Shown: positions 8,853 through 17,515 of the stretch, piece after piece
Layout of the letters: each line of letters opens with the position of its first letter
How positions within the stretch are numbered: position 1 is the first letter of the stretch
NCBI RefSeq assembly: GCF_010993745.1
Contig: NZ_WOTN01000003.1
Span: 310,001-374,000, forward strand
Origin: Fodinicola acaciae
Lineage (GTDB): Bacteria; Actinomycetota; Actinomycetes; Mycobacteriales; HKI-0501
Direction: 5' to 3'
Length of the DNA stretch: 64,000 nt
The notes under the pieces: model-generated
Database searches by the model: none
What the model saw: the letters and a program-made list of their open reading frames with translations, nothing else
Told to the model about the DNA's origin: nothing
Position numbers and translations under genes: made by a program

Positions 8853-8885
8853 GATTGCCCTCGCCGCGGGTCGGCGAGGGCAATC
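8853..8885. terminator. Strong hairpin terminator after the small secreted protein
   Basis: GATTGCCCTCGCCG (8853-8866) pairs perfectly with CGGCGAGGGCAATC (8872-8885) around a 5-base loop. It lies 35 bp after the stop at 8818 and 64 bp before the end of the convergent glycosidase, so it can end transcription from either side. Confidence 0.75.
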
Positions 8886-8949
8886 AGCGTGGAGCGCGCA
8901 TGAGTATTCGCCTACTCAGATGCGGCATCGGCTCCTTCCCGCGGTGTCG

Positions 8950-11454
8950 TCATCGCAGCGACAGAGCGAGAATTCCGGCGCCAGGTACGGTCGCCTCGAG
9001 GCCACGGCCGGTTTGTGTCAGCGTCGCCCGCACGGGTTTGCCGTTCAACGTGGCCGATATCAGCGTCGTGCCGGCTGGCAGGACGGCACCGATGGTCATC
9101 TTGAGTGGGCCGGAGGCGGTGACGGTGAGCGTACGCGCGGAAAGAACGGCGCTCACCGAGACCTCGCCGGGCCCGACCCGGATGTGCCCGCCGGCGATGC
9201 GTTGCTGGCCGGTCGGGATCTGTGGCACGACACGGACGCGGCCGTCGCCGGCGTCCGGGTCGACGCCGAGTTGCTGGTGCACGACCGGCCACAGGATGCC
9301 GTAGGCACCCCACGCCTGCAACACCATCGACCTCTCGATGAGCTTCTTGTCGATGTTGGCACCGAAATCCGGACTCGGCGAGATCTCCGGCATGGCACCG
9401 GGCATCTCCCACACCGACGGATCCAACTGCACACGCGCGTTACCGGTCGTGTACGCCCGCGCCGAACGACCGTAGTTTCCCTCCGCCACCGCGATAATCG
9501 ACGTGTTCAACGTGAACACCGAACGCTCCGACGGCACACTCGACACCGCGGAATCACACGCGGGCCCCGGATTGGACGGACCCGTGCCCGTGTGGAACAA
9601 CCCAAACTCACCCGTGTAACACGGCTTCTCATGCTGCACCAACGTCGCCACACCATGCTCCGGCGACGCCAACGGCACATTGCCCGGCAACTCGACCTCC
9701 GCCGGCGTCAACCCGATCCAGTGCCGCTGGAACACCTTGGCATTGGCGTCAGTCAACGAATCCGCATACGAAGCCGTATCGCCACCAAACCACCACGCAT
9801 CCTCAAACCGCTTCCGCACATCCGCCGCTTTCGCCGCCGCCCAACCAGCCGTCACCCGGTCACCCTTCGCGACCGCCAAATCGGCCAGATCCGCGTAACC
9901 ACGGATCGCATACACGGCGTTGTCCAGCTTCTCCGGGCCCATCCCCGGCCGCTCGACATTGCCCAGCCCCTCCGGCCAGCCATCATGGTCGGCGTCCAAA
10001 GTGGACACGTAACGCATCGCGCGTACGGACGCGTCATACATGTCGTTCAGGAACCGCCGATCCCCACTCCACCGCCACAACAACGCCACCGCACTCGGAA
10101 ACTTCGCCGTCTCGTCCGTGTTACCGGGATCGGAATTCGCACCGAAATACACCTGACCATCCGGCGTCACCTCGTGCACGATCTTGCCGCTGCGTTTGTT
10201 CACCTTGTCACTGATGTCGCGCAGCGTACGCAAATGCGCCGCCACATCCTCGAACTGACCAGCGGCCACCGCCGCAAACGCGGTGTACTCACCATCCGTG
10301 CCGAAAATCCAACTGTAGTCAGGAAAACCCGCGCCATACCAACGTGCGGTGTCCAACGTGCCGACCGGCGGTGGATAAACCGTGCCGGCCGCCGTCGGCC
10401 GCAGCCGCAGATTGTGCGCCTCCTGCACCGAATCCGCCAGATTCTGCTTCGTCCACGCCACACTCCGCGCGAGAAGCGGATCACCAGGCAGATCCACCAC
10501 CGTACGACCGGCAACCGCCTGCCGCGCACGAATCTTCGCCGCCAACAACCCCGCCGGATCCTTCAACACCCGACCCAACGTCGACTGCGCCGCAGCCGGA
10601 CCAGTGTCCGAACCAGCCACACCAAACCACACGTTCACCGGCTTCCACGCCGGCAACATCACGCTGTACGCCAACTGACCACCAGCACCCTTGCCATATG
10701 CACTGTCGTCACACCGAGCCGGCGGGTCCGGCGTGCCAGGACCAGACGCCGGACAGATCACCGGCGGATCCTGCGGACCACGAAAATCCTTTCCCACAGC
10801 CGAAGAAGAAGGCTTCAAGGACGTACCAACCGCAGCGGCCCAGTCATGCCGCACCTGATTCTCCCCCGGCGGCGTCCCCACATCACGGAACAACAAAGAA
10901 CTCCCGGAAACACTGGCCGTGTCCGGGAGATTCACCGTCGACTGCGAAGGTTTCGTCTCGCCCCACGGATACATCCCCATGAGCTCGGAATGCGCGTCAG
11001 CAGCCAACTTGATCGTACGCGTGTGGTCGCTGACCAAGGTCAGGCCGATGAGACCGGCGCGTTCACCGTCCGGCGAGAAATCCGTACGCGTGACCCGCAA
11101 GCCGCTGGATGCCGGATATTCCGTGCGTGCGTAGCCCCAACCGGATCGCATCCGGTTCGCCGCCGGCAGCCATTGTCCATCGACACCGAACCACAGGCCG
11201 TCGAGGACTTTGATGGGTGGCGCGAAGAATCCACCCATTTCTCCGCGGGTGTGCCAGCCGGCCGCCGGAAAACGGCCATCGGCGGTGCCGAGTGACCAGA
11301 ACCGGTCACCGGTCACCACCACTCGGCGGTCGGCCAGCCGCGTCGTCACGGACAATTCCGGACTGCGCGCGGCAGCCACCATTACCGGCGGTGGAGCCAA
11401 AATCGCCAGGACGACAAGGACGACGAGACCTGCGTAGCGCTTCGCGACGGCCAT
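8950..11454 (-). CDS. Secreted six-hairpin (alpha/alpha)6-barrel glycosidase
   Basis: 834 aa with an N-terminal signal peptide or anchor (MAVAKRYAGLVVLVVLAIL, Pro/Val/Ala-rich end at about residue 29). The first 290 residues form a beta-sandwich (LSVTTRLADRRVVVTGDRFWSLG, GMYPWGETKPSQSTVNLPDT). The rest has the helical-toroid look of GH15/GH63/GH116-type enzymes: WYGAGFPDYSWIFGTDGEYTA, DGQVYFGANSDPGNTDETAKF, LDADHDGWPEGLGNVE, YGILWPVVHQQLG. The DYSWIFGTDGEY segment and the DHDGWPEG segment probably supply catalytic acids. It would release sugars from an external glycan, substrate unknown. Codon choice changes inside the gene: about 9440-10980 uses many G- and T-ending codons (TTG, GGT, GAT, GTG), unlike the C-ending flanks, which suggests a mosaic origin. 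Confidence 0.8.
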   Translation of the reverse strand: MAVAKRYAGLVVLVVLAILAPPPVMVAAARSPELSVTTRLADRRVVVTGDRFWSLGTADGRFPAAGWHTRGEMGGFFAPPIKVLDGLWFGVDGQWLPAANRMRSGWGYARTEYPASSGLRVTRTDFSPDGERAGLIGLTLVSDHTRTIKLAADAHSELMGMYPWGETKPSQSTVNLPDTASVSGSSLLFRDVGTPPGENQVRHDWAAAVGTSLKPSSSAVGKDFRGPQDPPVICPASGPGTPDPPARCDDSAYGKGAGGQLAYSVMLPAWKPVNVWFGVAGSDTGPAAAQSTLGRVLKDPAGLLAAKIRARQAVAGRTVVDLPGDPLLARSVAWTKQNLADSVQEAHNLRLRPTAAGTVYPPPVGTLDTARWYGAGFPDYSWIFGTDGEYTAFAAVAAGQFEDVAAHLRTLRDISDKVNKRSGKIVHEVTPDGQVYFGANSDPGNTDETAKFPSAVALLWRWSGDRRFLNDMYDASVRAMRYVSTLDADHDGWPEGLGNVERPGMGPEKLDNAVYAIRGYADLADLAVAKGDRVTAGWAAAKAADVRKRFEDAWWFGGDTASYADSLTDANAKVFQRHWIGLTPAEVELPGNVPLASPEHGVATLVQHEKPCYTGEFGLFHTGTGPSNPGPACDSAVSSVPSERSVFTLNTSIIAVAEGNYGRSARAYTTGNARVQLDPSVWEMPGAMPEISPSPDFGANIDKKLIERSMVLQAWGAYGILWPVVHQQLGVDPDAGDGRVRVVPQIPTGQQRIAGGHIRVGPGEVSVSAVLSARTLTVTASGPLKMTIGAVLPAGTTLISATLNGKPVRATLTQTGRGLEATVPGAGILALSLR

Positions 11455-11499
11455 GACTCCGGGACTTTACCCGCGCGCAGCCGGATCCGCTCGCCCACG

Positions 11500-12891
11500 T
11501 CAGCGGTGAATACGCGGAAAAGGCCGAGCCTCCTCCAGCGCGTACGCCGTCTCCAGCAGCGTCCGTTCGTCACCGTACGCGGCGGAAAGCTGCACACCGA
11601 TCGGCAGGCCGTCGTCGGTCAGACCCATCGGCAGCGACATCGCCGGACTGCCGGCAACGTTGTTCAACGGCGTGAATCCGACGTACGCGAGCAGCCGCTC
11701 GAGCAGCTCCCCAAACGGTACGGTCGGGCTCAGGTGGCCGAGTTTCGGTGTGGTGTGCGCCAAAACCGGCGACAGAACCAGCTCGTGATGGGCGAACATC
11801 CGCGCGTACGCGTGTTTCGTGCGGGTCAGCCGATAGATCGCCGCGGGTGTGTCGCGGATGTTGCGCAGATAGTGCTGGCGCAGCCCGAGCGTGAGACCGT
11901 CCAACGCCCGCCGGTCGTACGCGCGATCCTGCAGCTTGCCGGTGCTCACCGCGAGCGCGGCCAGCATTCCCCAGTAGAGAACGAAATCCCGCGCGAACCG
12001 CGGGCCGACCGGCGCGGCGATCGGGTCGATGACGTGGCCCTGGCGCTCCAACAGGCCGGCGGTGGCCTCCAACGCGGCTTTGGTCTGCGGATCTGTCTGC
12101 GAGCCGGTGACACCGTCGACGATGAGGCCGACGCGCAGCCGCCGCCGCGCCGGCCCGGTGACCAGGCCGATCGGCGGCAGCGCCGGATTGCGCCAGCGGT
12201 CCTCCGCCGCGGCAAGGTATGCGGCGGTGTCGCGCACCGACCTGGTCAGTACGCCCTCGGAGATCACGTTGAGCGGCATCGCGCGCGCCGTCGGACCGTC
12301 GACGTGCCGGCCTTTGCTCGGCTTGAGGCCGACCAGGCCGGCGCACGCGGCCGGGATGCGGATCGAGCCACCGCCGTCGTTGGCGTGCGCGATCGGCACC
12401 ACGCCGGCCGCGACCAGCGCGGCGGCACCGCCGGACGACGCGCCGACCGAATAGTCGGTGTGCCACGGATTGCGCACTGGCTCTCGCGTCATGAACTCGG
12501 TGGTCGCGTTGAAGCCGTATTCCGGCATCGCGGTCTTGCCGAGCACGGTCAGGCCGGTGCCGATGAACTGCCGCGCGTACGGTCCGTCGACCTTCGCCGG
12601 CGGCGCCACGTACGCGGCGGTGCCGTGGTTGGTCGGCATGCCGGCGACATCGGTGTTGTCCTTGACATAACTCGGCACGCCGAAGAGCGGCACCGCCGGA
12701 TCGCGACCGAACCTCGGCTGGTCGGTGTGGACGACGGCGTTCAGCGCGGCGACCTCGGCGGCGCGCTCAACGGCGGCGGCCGCCACCTCCTCCGTGCTCA
12801 GCTCGCCCTTGCGTACCAGCTGCGCGATCCGGACCGCGTCGTGATCACTCAGGGCGTCGTCGCCGAAAGCGTGTAAGCGCATGTCAGCCAT
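11500..12891 (-). CDS. Amidase (amidase-signature family)
   Basis: About 463 aa of a Ser-cisSer-Lys amidase. The catalytic Lys is in VPSYVKDNTD. The glycine/serine-rich signature SVGASSGGAAALVAAGVVP is followed by HANDGGGSIRIPAACAGLVG, which carries the cis-Ser and nucleophilic Ser, and GLKPSKGRHVDGP follows as in 6-aminohexanoate-cyclic-dimer-hydrolase-like members. It hydrolyses a carboxamide, substrate not predictable. Three start codons lie close together (12894, 12891, 12882) with no clear ribosome site, and 12891 is chosen. The longer reading to 13095 has no family similarity and is not used. It follows the membrane-protein gene at 13148 on the same strand after 256 bp. Confidence 0.9.
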   Translation of the reverse strand: MADMRLHAFGDDALSDHDAVRIAQLVRKGELSTEEVAAAAVERAAEVAALNAVVHTDQPRFGRDPAVPLFGVPSYVKDNTDVAGMPTNHGTAAYVAPPAKVDGPYARQFIGTGLTVLGKTAMPEYGFNATTEFMTREPVRNPWHTDYSVGASSGGAAALVAAGVVPIAHANDGGGSIRIPAACAGLVGLKPSKGRHVDGPTARAMPLNVISEGVLTRSVRDTAAYLAAAEDRWRNPALPPIGLVTGPARRRLRVGLIVDGVTGSQTDPQTKAALEATAGLLERQGHVIDPIAAPVGPRFARDFVLYWGMLAALAVSTGKLQDRAYDRRALDGLTLGLRQHYLRNIRDTPAAIYRLTRTKHAYARMFAHHELVLSPVLAHTTPKLGHLSPTVPFGELLERLLAYVGFTPLNNVAGSPAMSLPMGLTDDGLPIGVQLSAAYGDERTLLETAYALEEARPFPRIHR

Positions 12892-13138
12892 CATCACCCG
12901 CGGCGACGCGGGCGTCAGCGAGCAGGCCCTCCAGTGTGTCGTGGACGACTTTGGGCTGCCGGCCGATCGCGGCCACGCCCGTCTCGGTCTGCTGATCGAG
13001 CTGCACACCTCAGCGGAGGTCCTGTCCGTCGACGTCGGCCGCAAGGAGCGGCTGGCCGGACCCGAGTCGCGGAAAGCCTCGATCGCACGCGACAAAGGCT
13101 ATGGCAAGGCCCACGGTGAAAAACGCCGCGGACCTTGA
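12881..13138 (+). CDS. Possible small hypothetical protein opposite the amidase start
   Basis: An 85-codon frame filling almost all of the gap upstream of the amidase. Its third codon positions are about 80-85% G/C, as in real genes here, and it reads as a plausible soluble protein (VVDDFGLPADRGHARLGLLI, then a basic tail GYGKAHGEKRRGP). There is no ribosome site before the ATG and the start overlaps the amidase start on the other strand. I do not recognise it. It may be a gene remnant. Confidence 0.3.
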   Translation: MSAIITRGDAGVSEQALQCVVDDFGLPADRGHARLGLLIELHTSAEVLSVDVGRKERLAGPESRKASIARDKGYGKAHGEKRRGP

Positions 13139-13147
13139 CCCGACTTT

Positions 13148-13831
13148 CTAACCGCGAGCGCGCGACTTCGGCAGGACGAAGCCGACGTACGTCAGCCAGA
13201 TCAGGCTGCCAAACCTGGCCACCGGCAACAGGAAATACAGCGGCGACCAGACCATCCCGACCAGCGCGAGCGCATCCACCGCCGCCAGCACGAAGCCGAT
13301 CTGCAGCACAATGCCAGGAACAATGCCGGTGTGACGTGCCGGACCGGCGACACCGAGCAGGATCACCCCGAGAAAGAAGGCAAAACCGAAGCCGCCACTG
13401 GCAAACGCGAGCACCTGCAACGCGCGTACGACCACCAGGTCACCGACGATCTCCGGACGTGTCAACGTCCACAGGAAAAACCCCGACAGCACCGTCAGGA
13501 TCACCGCGCCGGCGCCACCGATCTGCACCAGTCCGGCGCCGCCGCGGGTGATGCCGAGCAACCGGAGCCGAGAGGCCAGCGCACCAGCGAAAATCGCCAG
13601 GAACGCCGAGGCGGCCAACGCGAACGCGCTGGTGACGAGTACGGCGGTGGAATGCTGCGAGAAGTAGGTCCTGACCACGTCGTCGGGCGAGGTCGGCGAC
13701 GGGATCACCCCACCGGCGATCGCACTGGCGGCGACGCCGGCGACGAACATCAGGGTCGACAACAAAGCGAGCGCACCGGTCGGCGGGCCGACCTGCGGAC
13801 CACTCGTCCGGCGTACGACGGTTTCGGTCAT
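13148..13831 (-). CDS. Six-span integral membrane protein, unknown function
   Basis: 227 aa from ATG 13831, one base after the stop of the SnoaL-like gene (TGACATG) with GGGAGG upstream, so the two are an operon. It has about six hydrophobic spans: LALLSTLMFVAGVAASAIAG, VTSAFALAASAFLAIFAGAL, AVILTVLSGFFLWTL, GGFGFAFFLGVILLGVA, GIVLQIGFVLAAVDALALVG and SLIWLTYVGFVL. A segment between spans 1 and 2 (SPDDVVRTYFSQHSTA) resembles the DUF4386-like families of actinobacteria. No transport or catalytic motif is visible. The divergent NB-ARC-LuxR regulator may control the pair. Confidence 0.8.
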   Translation of the reverse strand: MTETVVRRTSGPQVGPPTGALALLSTLMFVAGVAASAIAGGVIPSPTSPDDVVRTYFSQHSTAVLVTSAFALAASAFLAIFAGALASRLRLLGITRGGAGLVQIGGAGAVILTVLSGFFLWTLTRPEIVGDLVVVRALQVLAFASGGFGFAFFLGVILLGVAGPARHTGIVPGIVLQIGFVLAAVDALALVGMVWSPLYFLLPVARFGSLIWLTYVGFVLPKSRARG

Positions 13832-13832
13832 G

Positions 13833-14222
13833 TCAGCCTCCCGCTGCCGGTGAGATGGCGGTGTACTGCGTCGCGGCGAGCTGCCAGCCGCTGGTCGTAC
13901 GCAGCCAGACGCTGAGCACCCGGTAAAGGCCGCCGATCCGCTCGCCTTGGAAGACGCACGCCGACCGCTGCATGTCGCTGCGGATCGCCGTGTCGCCGTG
14001 GTCGATGACCTCGGACTCCACCGTCTCCAGACGCACCTGCTCGTACACACCGCTCGCGTGTACGTCGATCCACTCGTCGGTGGCGACCATGAACCCCTTC
14101 GGTCCGATGATCCGGCAGTCGTCGGCCACCAGCTCGCGCAACGCCGCCGAGTCGCCGTCGACAAGTGCCTGGTTGAGCCGGATTTGGACCAGCTCGATGG
14201 TGTCCGTGACAGTCGCTGTCAT
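13833..14222 (-). CDS. NTF2-like (SnoaL_3-type) protein
   Basis: 129 aa from ATG 14222, with GGGGA 8 bases upstream. The features of a nuclear-transport-factor-2-like domain are in order: an N-terminal helix (ELVQIRLNQALVDGDSAALRELV), DDCRIIGPKGFMVATDEWID, a YEQVRLETVESEVIDHGDTAI strand pair, and WLRTTSGWQLAATQYT, the usual C-terminal strand of DUF4440/SnoaL_3 proteins. Such domains serve as small-molecule enzymes or stress-associated binding proteins, and which applies here cannot be told. It is first in an operon with the membrane protein and divergent from the LuxR-type regulator. Confidence 0.85.
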   Translation of the reverse strand: MTATVTDTIELVQIRLNQALVDGDSAALRELVADDCRIIGPKGFMVATDEWIDVHASGVYEQVRLETVESEVIDHGDTAIRSDMQRSACVFQGERIGGLYRVLSVWLRTTSGWQLAATQYTAISPAAGG

Positions 14223-14364
14223 TCCGGTCCCCTTTCTCCCGTGCTTTCGGTCCGGCGCCGACCCGCCTGCGCCGAGCCTGCCGGCCGCGGCCAGCCGAAA
14301 CATTGACCAGCTGGTTGATCCGCAACGCCGAGGTGGCTATTTGTCTGCCGATACGATCCCCGGC

Positions 14365-16953
14365 ATGACGGCGCACAACCTCCCGGTCGAGCTGACGCGG
14401 TTCGTCGGCCGCGCCGAGGAGCTGGCCGACATCGAGCGGCTGCTCGCCGACCGGCGGCTGGTGACGCTGGCCGGTGTCGGCGGCGGCGGCAAGACCCGGC
14501 TCGCCGTCCAGGTCGCCAGCCGTCAGCTGGACCACTGGCCGGGCGGCGTCTGGCTGGTCGACCTGGGCCCGGTGACGGACCCGGATCAGGTGGCGCGCCA
14601 GGCCGCGACGGCCCTCGGTGTGCTCATCGAGCCTGGTGGCGACCCGGTTCAGGCGCTCGCGAGCCAGCTGCGGCAGCGCCGGCTGTTGCTCTGCCTGGAC
14701 ACCTGCGAGCACCTGCTGGACGCGGCCGCCGCGCTGGCCGAGACCGTGCTGCGCGGCTGCCCTGAGGTGTCCGTGCTGGCCACCAGCCGCGAGCCGCTCG
14801 GCGTGCCGGGCGAGACGGTGTGGCGTACGCCGTCGCTCAAGGAGGACGAGGCGGTCGAGCTTTTCGCGGATCGGGCAAACCTGGTGGCGCCGGGCTTCGA
14901 CATCCGTGCCGCGCAGACGGACGTACGCGCCGTGTGCTCGCGGGTCGACAACATCCCGCTGGCCGTCGAGCTCGCCGCCGCCTGGGTCCGCGCGTTGTCG
15001 CCGGCGCAGATCGCCGCCGGCCTCGACGACCGCTTCCGGCTGCTGGCCGGCGGCGCGCGGCGCGCGGTGCCGCGCCACCAGACGCTGCAGGCGTCGATGG
15101 CCTGGAGCCACGCGCTCCTCGACGCCGACGAGCAGACGGTGTTCCGGCGGATGGCGGTCTTCTCCGGCAACTTCCCACTCGCCGCGGTGGAGGCGGTGTG
15201 CGGCGGCACGCTCGCGATCGTCGGCCGGCTGGTCGACAAGTCGTTGGTGACCGTACGCGAAACCGCCGGCCGCGCACACTATCGGCTGCTCGACACGGTC
15301 AGGCAGTATGCCGCGGAGCGGCTCGCCGAGGCGGCGGAGACGACCGAGACCCGCAGCCGACATCTGGATTTCTACCTTGCCAGCGTGGAAAAAGCCGAGC
15401 CGGGGCTGGATGTACAGCGGGACAACGTCAACGCCGCGCTGGACTGGGGACTGTCCACATCGGACGGTCGTGGCCGGCAGCTGGCCGCGGCGATGGCGCG
15501 CCGCTGGTTCGTCGACGGTCAGGTGCACGCCGGCCTCGGTTTTCTGCGCCGCGCTCTGGATCCCGACGACCGCTCGGCGCTGCAGGCGCAGCTGCTGGCC
15601 GGCATCGCGATGCTGCAGACGATCAGCGGCCGGCTGTCCACCGCGGAAGCGACCGCACGACGCGCGCTCGAGCTCGCCGACGAAAACGGTGACGAGATCG
15701 CGCGCGGCCGCAGCCTGGCCGCACTCACCTTCTGCCATTTCTTCACCGATTTCGAGCTGTGCCAGGACACCGCACGCGAGGCACAACGCGTCGCCACGGA
15801 GCCGTTTTTCCATGACTGGGCCGCGATCATCGAGGGATACTCGCTGACCACGCGCAACCGGCACGAGGAGGCCACCGCGATCGCGCGCCGCGTGTACGAG
15901 CGCGGCGACCGGTTTTGCATGGCGTTCGCGCTCGGCATCCAGCAGTGGGCCGCGCTGGAGACCGGCCGGCTGCGCGAGGCGGCCGAGATCGGCGAGGAAC
16001 AGCTGGAGATCGTGACCGCGATCGGCGACTATTTCGCGGTCGGCACGCTGGTCAGCCCGATCGCGCTGGTCAGCGGCATGACCGGGCACCTCGCGGTCGG
16101 CCGCAAGATGATGGACGCGGTCGTACGCTCCATTGACGAAATGCCGGACGCCGACGCCGTCGGCTTCGAGCACACCATGGGATGGCTGCACCTGTGGGAC
16201 GGCGACCTGGACAACGCCGTGCGGTGGTTCGGCCGCGGCATCGACCGGATGGCCGGCAACACCCGCGAATGGACCGCCGCGCGGTGCCTGCCCGGCATGA
16301 CCGCGGCGCTGCGGCACCTCGGCCGCCTCGACGAGGCGTGGACCCAGGCCGAGCGCGCCGCGGAGATCGCCACCGCGTACGGCGCGCCGTATCTGCTGGC
16401 CGAGGCGCTCGACGAGCAGGCCCTGCTGATCGCCGCCCGCGACCCCGGCCGCGCTCGCGACCTGTGCCACGAGGCGCTGGCGCTGCGCCGCGACAACGGC
16501 CTGCGCACGTATCTGCTGAAAAGCCTCGACGTGCTGATCAAGCTGGAGCTCGACGCCGGCAACGAGGCCGAGGCCGCGCGGCTGCTGGCCGCCGCGAAAG
16601 CCGCTCGCGCCGAGATCGGCTATCCGTGGCCACCGCTGGAAAATCCGCCGGAGCTGGACACCGACACGATCGACCCGCCGTCACTGGACGACATTCTCGC
16701 CGTGGTGACGCGCGGCCGCGGTCCGCGCAACCGGCCGCAGGTCGGCTGGTCGAGCCTGACGCCGGCCGAGCTGGAGGTCGTACGGCTCATCCGCGAGGGA
16801 CTGTCCAATCCGGACATCGCCGCCCGGCTGTACGTGAGCCGCGCGACCGTCAAGGCGCATCTGACGCACATCTACGCGAAGCTGAGCGTCGCCAACCGCA
16901 CCGAGCTGGCGACCGTCGCCGCCGACCGGGAAAACCGGCTACCGCCGGCCTGA
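14365..16953 (+). CDS. NB-ARC/TPR LuxR-family transcriptional regulator (LAL-like)
   Basis: 862 aa from ATG 14365. The N-terminus is an AAA/NB-ARC module: FVGRAEELADIERLLADRR, Walker A GVGGGGKT at 37-44, RRLLLCLDTCEHLLDAA as Walker B, SVLATSREPLGVPGE and VDNIPLAVELAAAWVRALS. Residues about 380-760 are helical, TPR-like repeats. The C-terminus is a LuxR helix-turn-helix (LTPAELEVVRLIREGLSNPD, then VSRATVKAHLTHIYAKL). Upstream frames extend to 13972 but overlap the divergent gene. It most likely activates the divergent NTF2-like/membrane-protein operon in response to an unknown ligand. Its 3' end overlaps the convergent membrane-protein gene by 15 bp. Confidence 0.92.
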   Translation: MTAHNLPVELTRFVGRAEELADIERLLADRRLVTLAGVGGGGKTRLAVQVASRQLDHWPGGVWLVDLGPVTDPDQVARQAATALGVLIEPGGDPVQALASQLRQRRLLLCLDTCEHLLDAAAALAETVLRGCPEVSVLATSREPLGVPGETVWRTPSLKEDEAVELFADRANLVAPGFDIRAAQTDVRAVCSRVDNIPLAVELAAAWVRALSPAQIAAGLDDRFRLLAGGARRAVPRHQTLQASMAWSHALLDADEQTVFRRMAVFSGNFPLAAVEAVCGGTLAIVGRLVDKSLVTVRETAGRAHYRLLDTVRQYAAERLAEAAETTETRSRHLDFYLASVEKAEPGLDVQRDNVNAALDWGLSTSDGRGRQLAAAMARRWFVDGQVHAGLGFLRRALDPDDRSALQAQLLAGIAMLQTISGRLSTAEATARRALELADENGDEIARGRSLAALTFCHFFTDFELCQDTAREAQRVATEPFFHDWAAIIEGYSLTTRNRHEEATAIARRVYERGDRFCMAFALGIQQWAALETGRLREAAEIGEEQLEIVTAIGDYFAVGTLVSPIALVSGMTGHLAVGRKMMDAVVRSIDEMPDADAVGFEHTMGWLHLWDGDLDNAVRWFGRGIDRMAGNTREWTAARCLPGMTAALRHLGRLDEAWTQAERAAEIATAYGAPYLLAEALDEQALLIAARDPGRARDLCHEALALRRDNGLRTYLLKSLDVLIKLELDAGNEAEAARLLAAAKAARAEIGYPWPPLENPPELDTDTIDPPSLDDILAVVTRGRGPRNRPQVGWSSLTPAELEVVRLIREGLSNPDIAARLYVSRATVKAHLTHIYAKLSVANRTELATVAADRENRLPPA

Positions 16954-17400
16954 CCGGCGAAACGTACGCGCGTTGCGAGCCGTCGTGGTGATCAGCACCG
17001 AGACCACGACCCCCATCACCAGGTCCATCGACGCGGTCGCGACGCGGCTGTTGAACCCGACGTCGAGGGTCAGCGGCGCGAGCGTACCGATCAGCGTCGC
17101 GACCCCGACCAGCCAGCCGAAATACCAGGTCGGCCGGGGCACGACGACGGACAGCAGCTGCAGAATGCCGGCGGCGATCAGCGTCAGGATCGCCGCCGCC
17201 AGCGCGTACGCGCCGGTGTTCACGCTCCCCCACGCGCCGGCGGCCGTCGGCGCGAGCAGCGGCACGCCGAACGCCGAACGAGCGATCAGGATGCCGGCGA
17301 CCGCGACCAGCGCGGCGATGACCGCGCTCACCACCGCACCGGCCCACAGCCGGCGCGGATCCAGCCGCGAGTCGTCGCCGCCATAGCCACCGTCGCTCAT
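16939..17400 (-). CDS. DUF6069-like four-span membrane protein
   Basis: 153 aa with an Asp/Gly-rich cytoplasmic N-terminus and about four membrane spans (LWAGAVVSAVIAALVAVAGI, AYALAAAILTLIAAGILQL, YFGWLVGVATLIGTLAPLTL, STDLVMG-like ATASMDLVMGVVVSVLI). The GVATLIGTLAPLTLD segment and overall size fit the actinobacterial DUF6069 group, whose role is unknown. AAGGGG lies 6 bases before the ATG. A 25-codon frame overlaps this start by ATGA, and the tandem array lies directly upstream, so its transcripts may have to cross the array. The C-terminus is strongly basic (TFRRSGRR). Confidence 0.75.
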   Translation of the reverse strand: MSDGGYGGDDSRLDPRRLWAGAVVSAVIAALVAVAGILIARSAFGVPLLAPTAAGAWGSVNTGAYALAAAILTLIAAGILQLLSVVVPRPTWYFGWLVGVATLIGTLAPLTLDVGFNSRVATASMDLVMGVVVSVLITTTARNARTFRRSGRR

Positions 17401-17474
17401 CCGGGCCCCTTCGCCGCCAGTTCCCCCAGAATCGTAGCGAAACGGCGGTCGTGGAGCAGGTCAGCGGTAGCCAT
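17397..17474 (-). CDS. Possible 25-aa upstream frame coupled to the DUF6069-like gene
   Basis: ATG at 17474 opens MATADLLHDRRFATILGELA and ends in an ATGA overlap with the DUF6069-like start. The composition is unlike the adjoining repeats and looks coding. The same frame is open upstream through the array, so this may be the surviving end of a gene displaced by repeat growth, or chance. Confidence 0.25.
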   Translation of the reverse strand: MATADLLHDRRFATILGELAAKGPG

Positions 17475-17515
17475 GCCGCACGCGGCGCCAACGCCGCCAA
17501 AAACACGACACTCAC

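Noticed and set aside
13828-16470. 880-codon minus-strand frame
   Set aside because: It is antisense to the NB-ARC-LuxR gene, whose domain motifs are unmistakable; the antisense text is low-complexity Arg/Gly/Ala.
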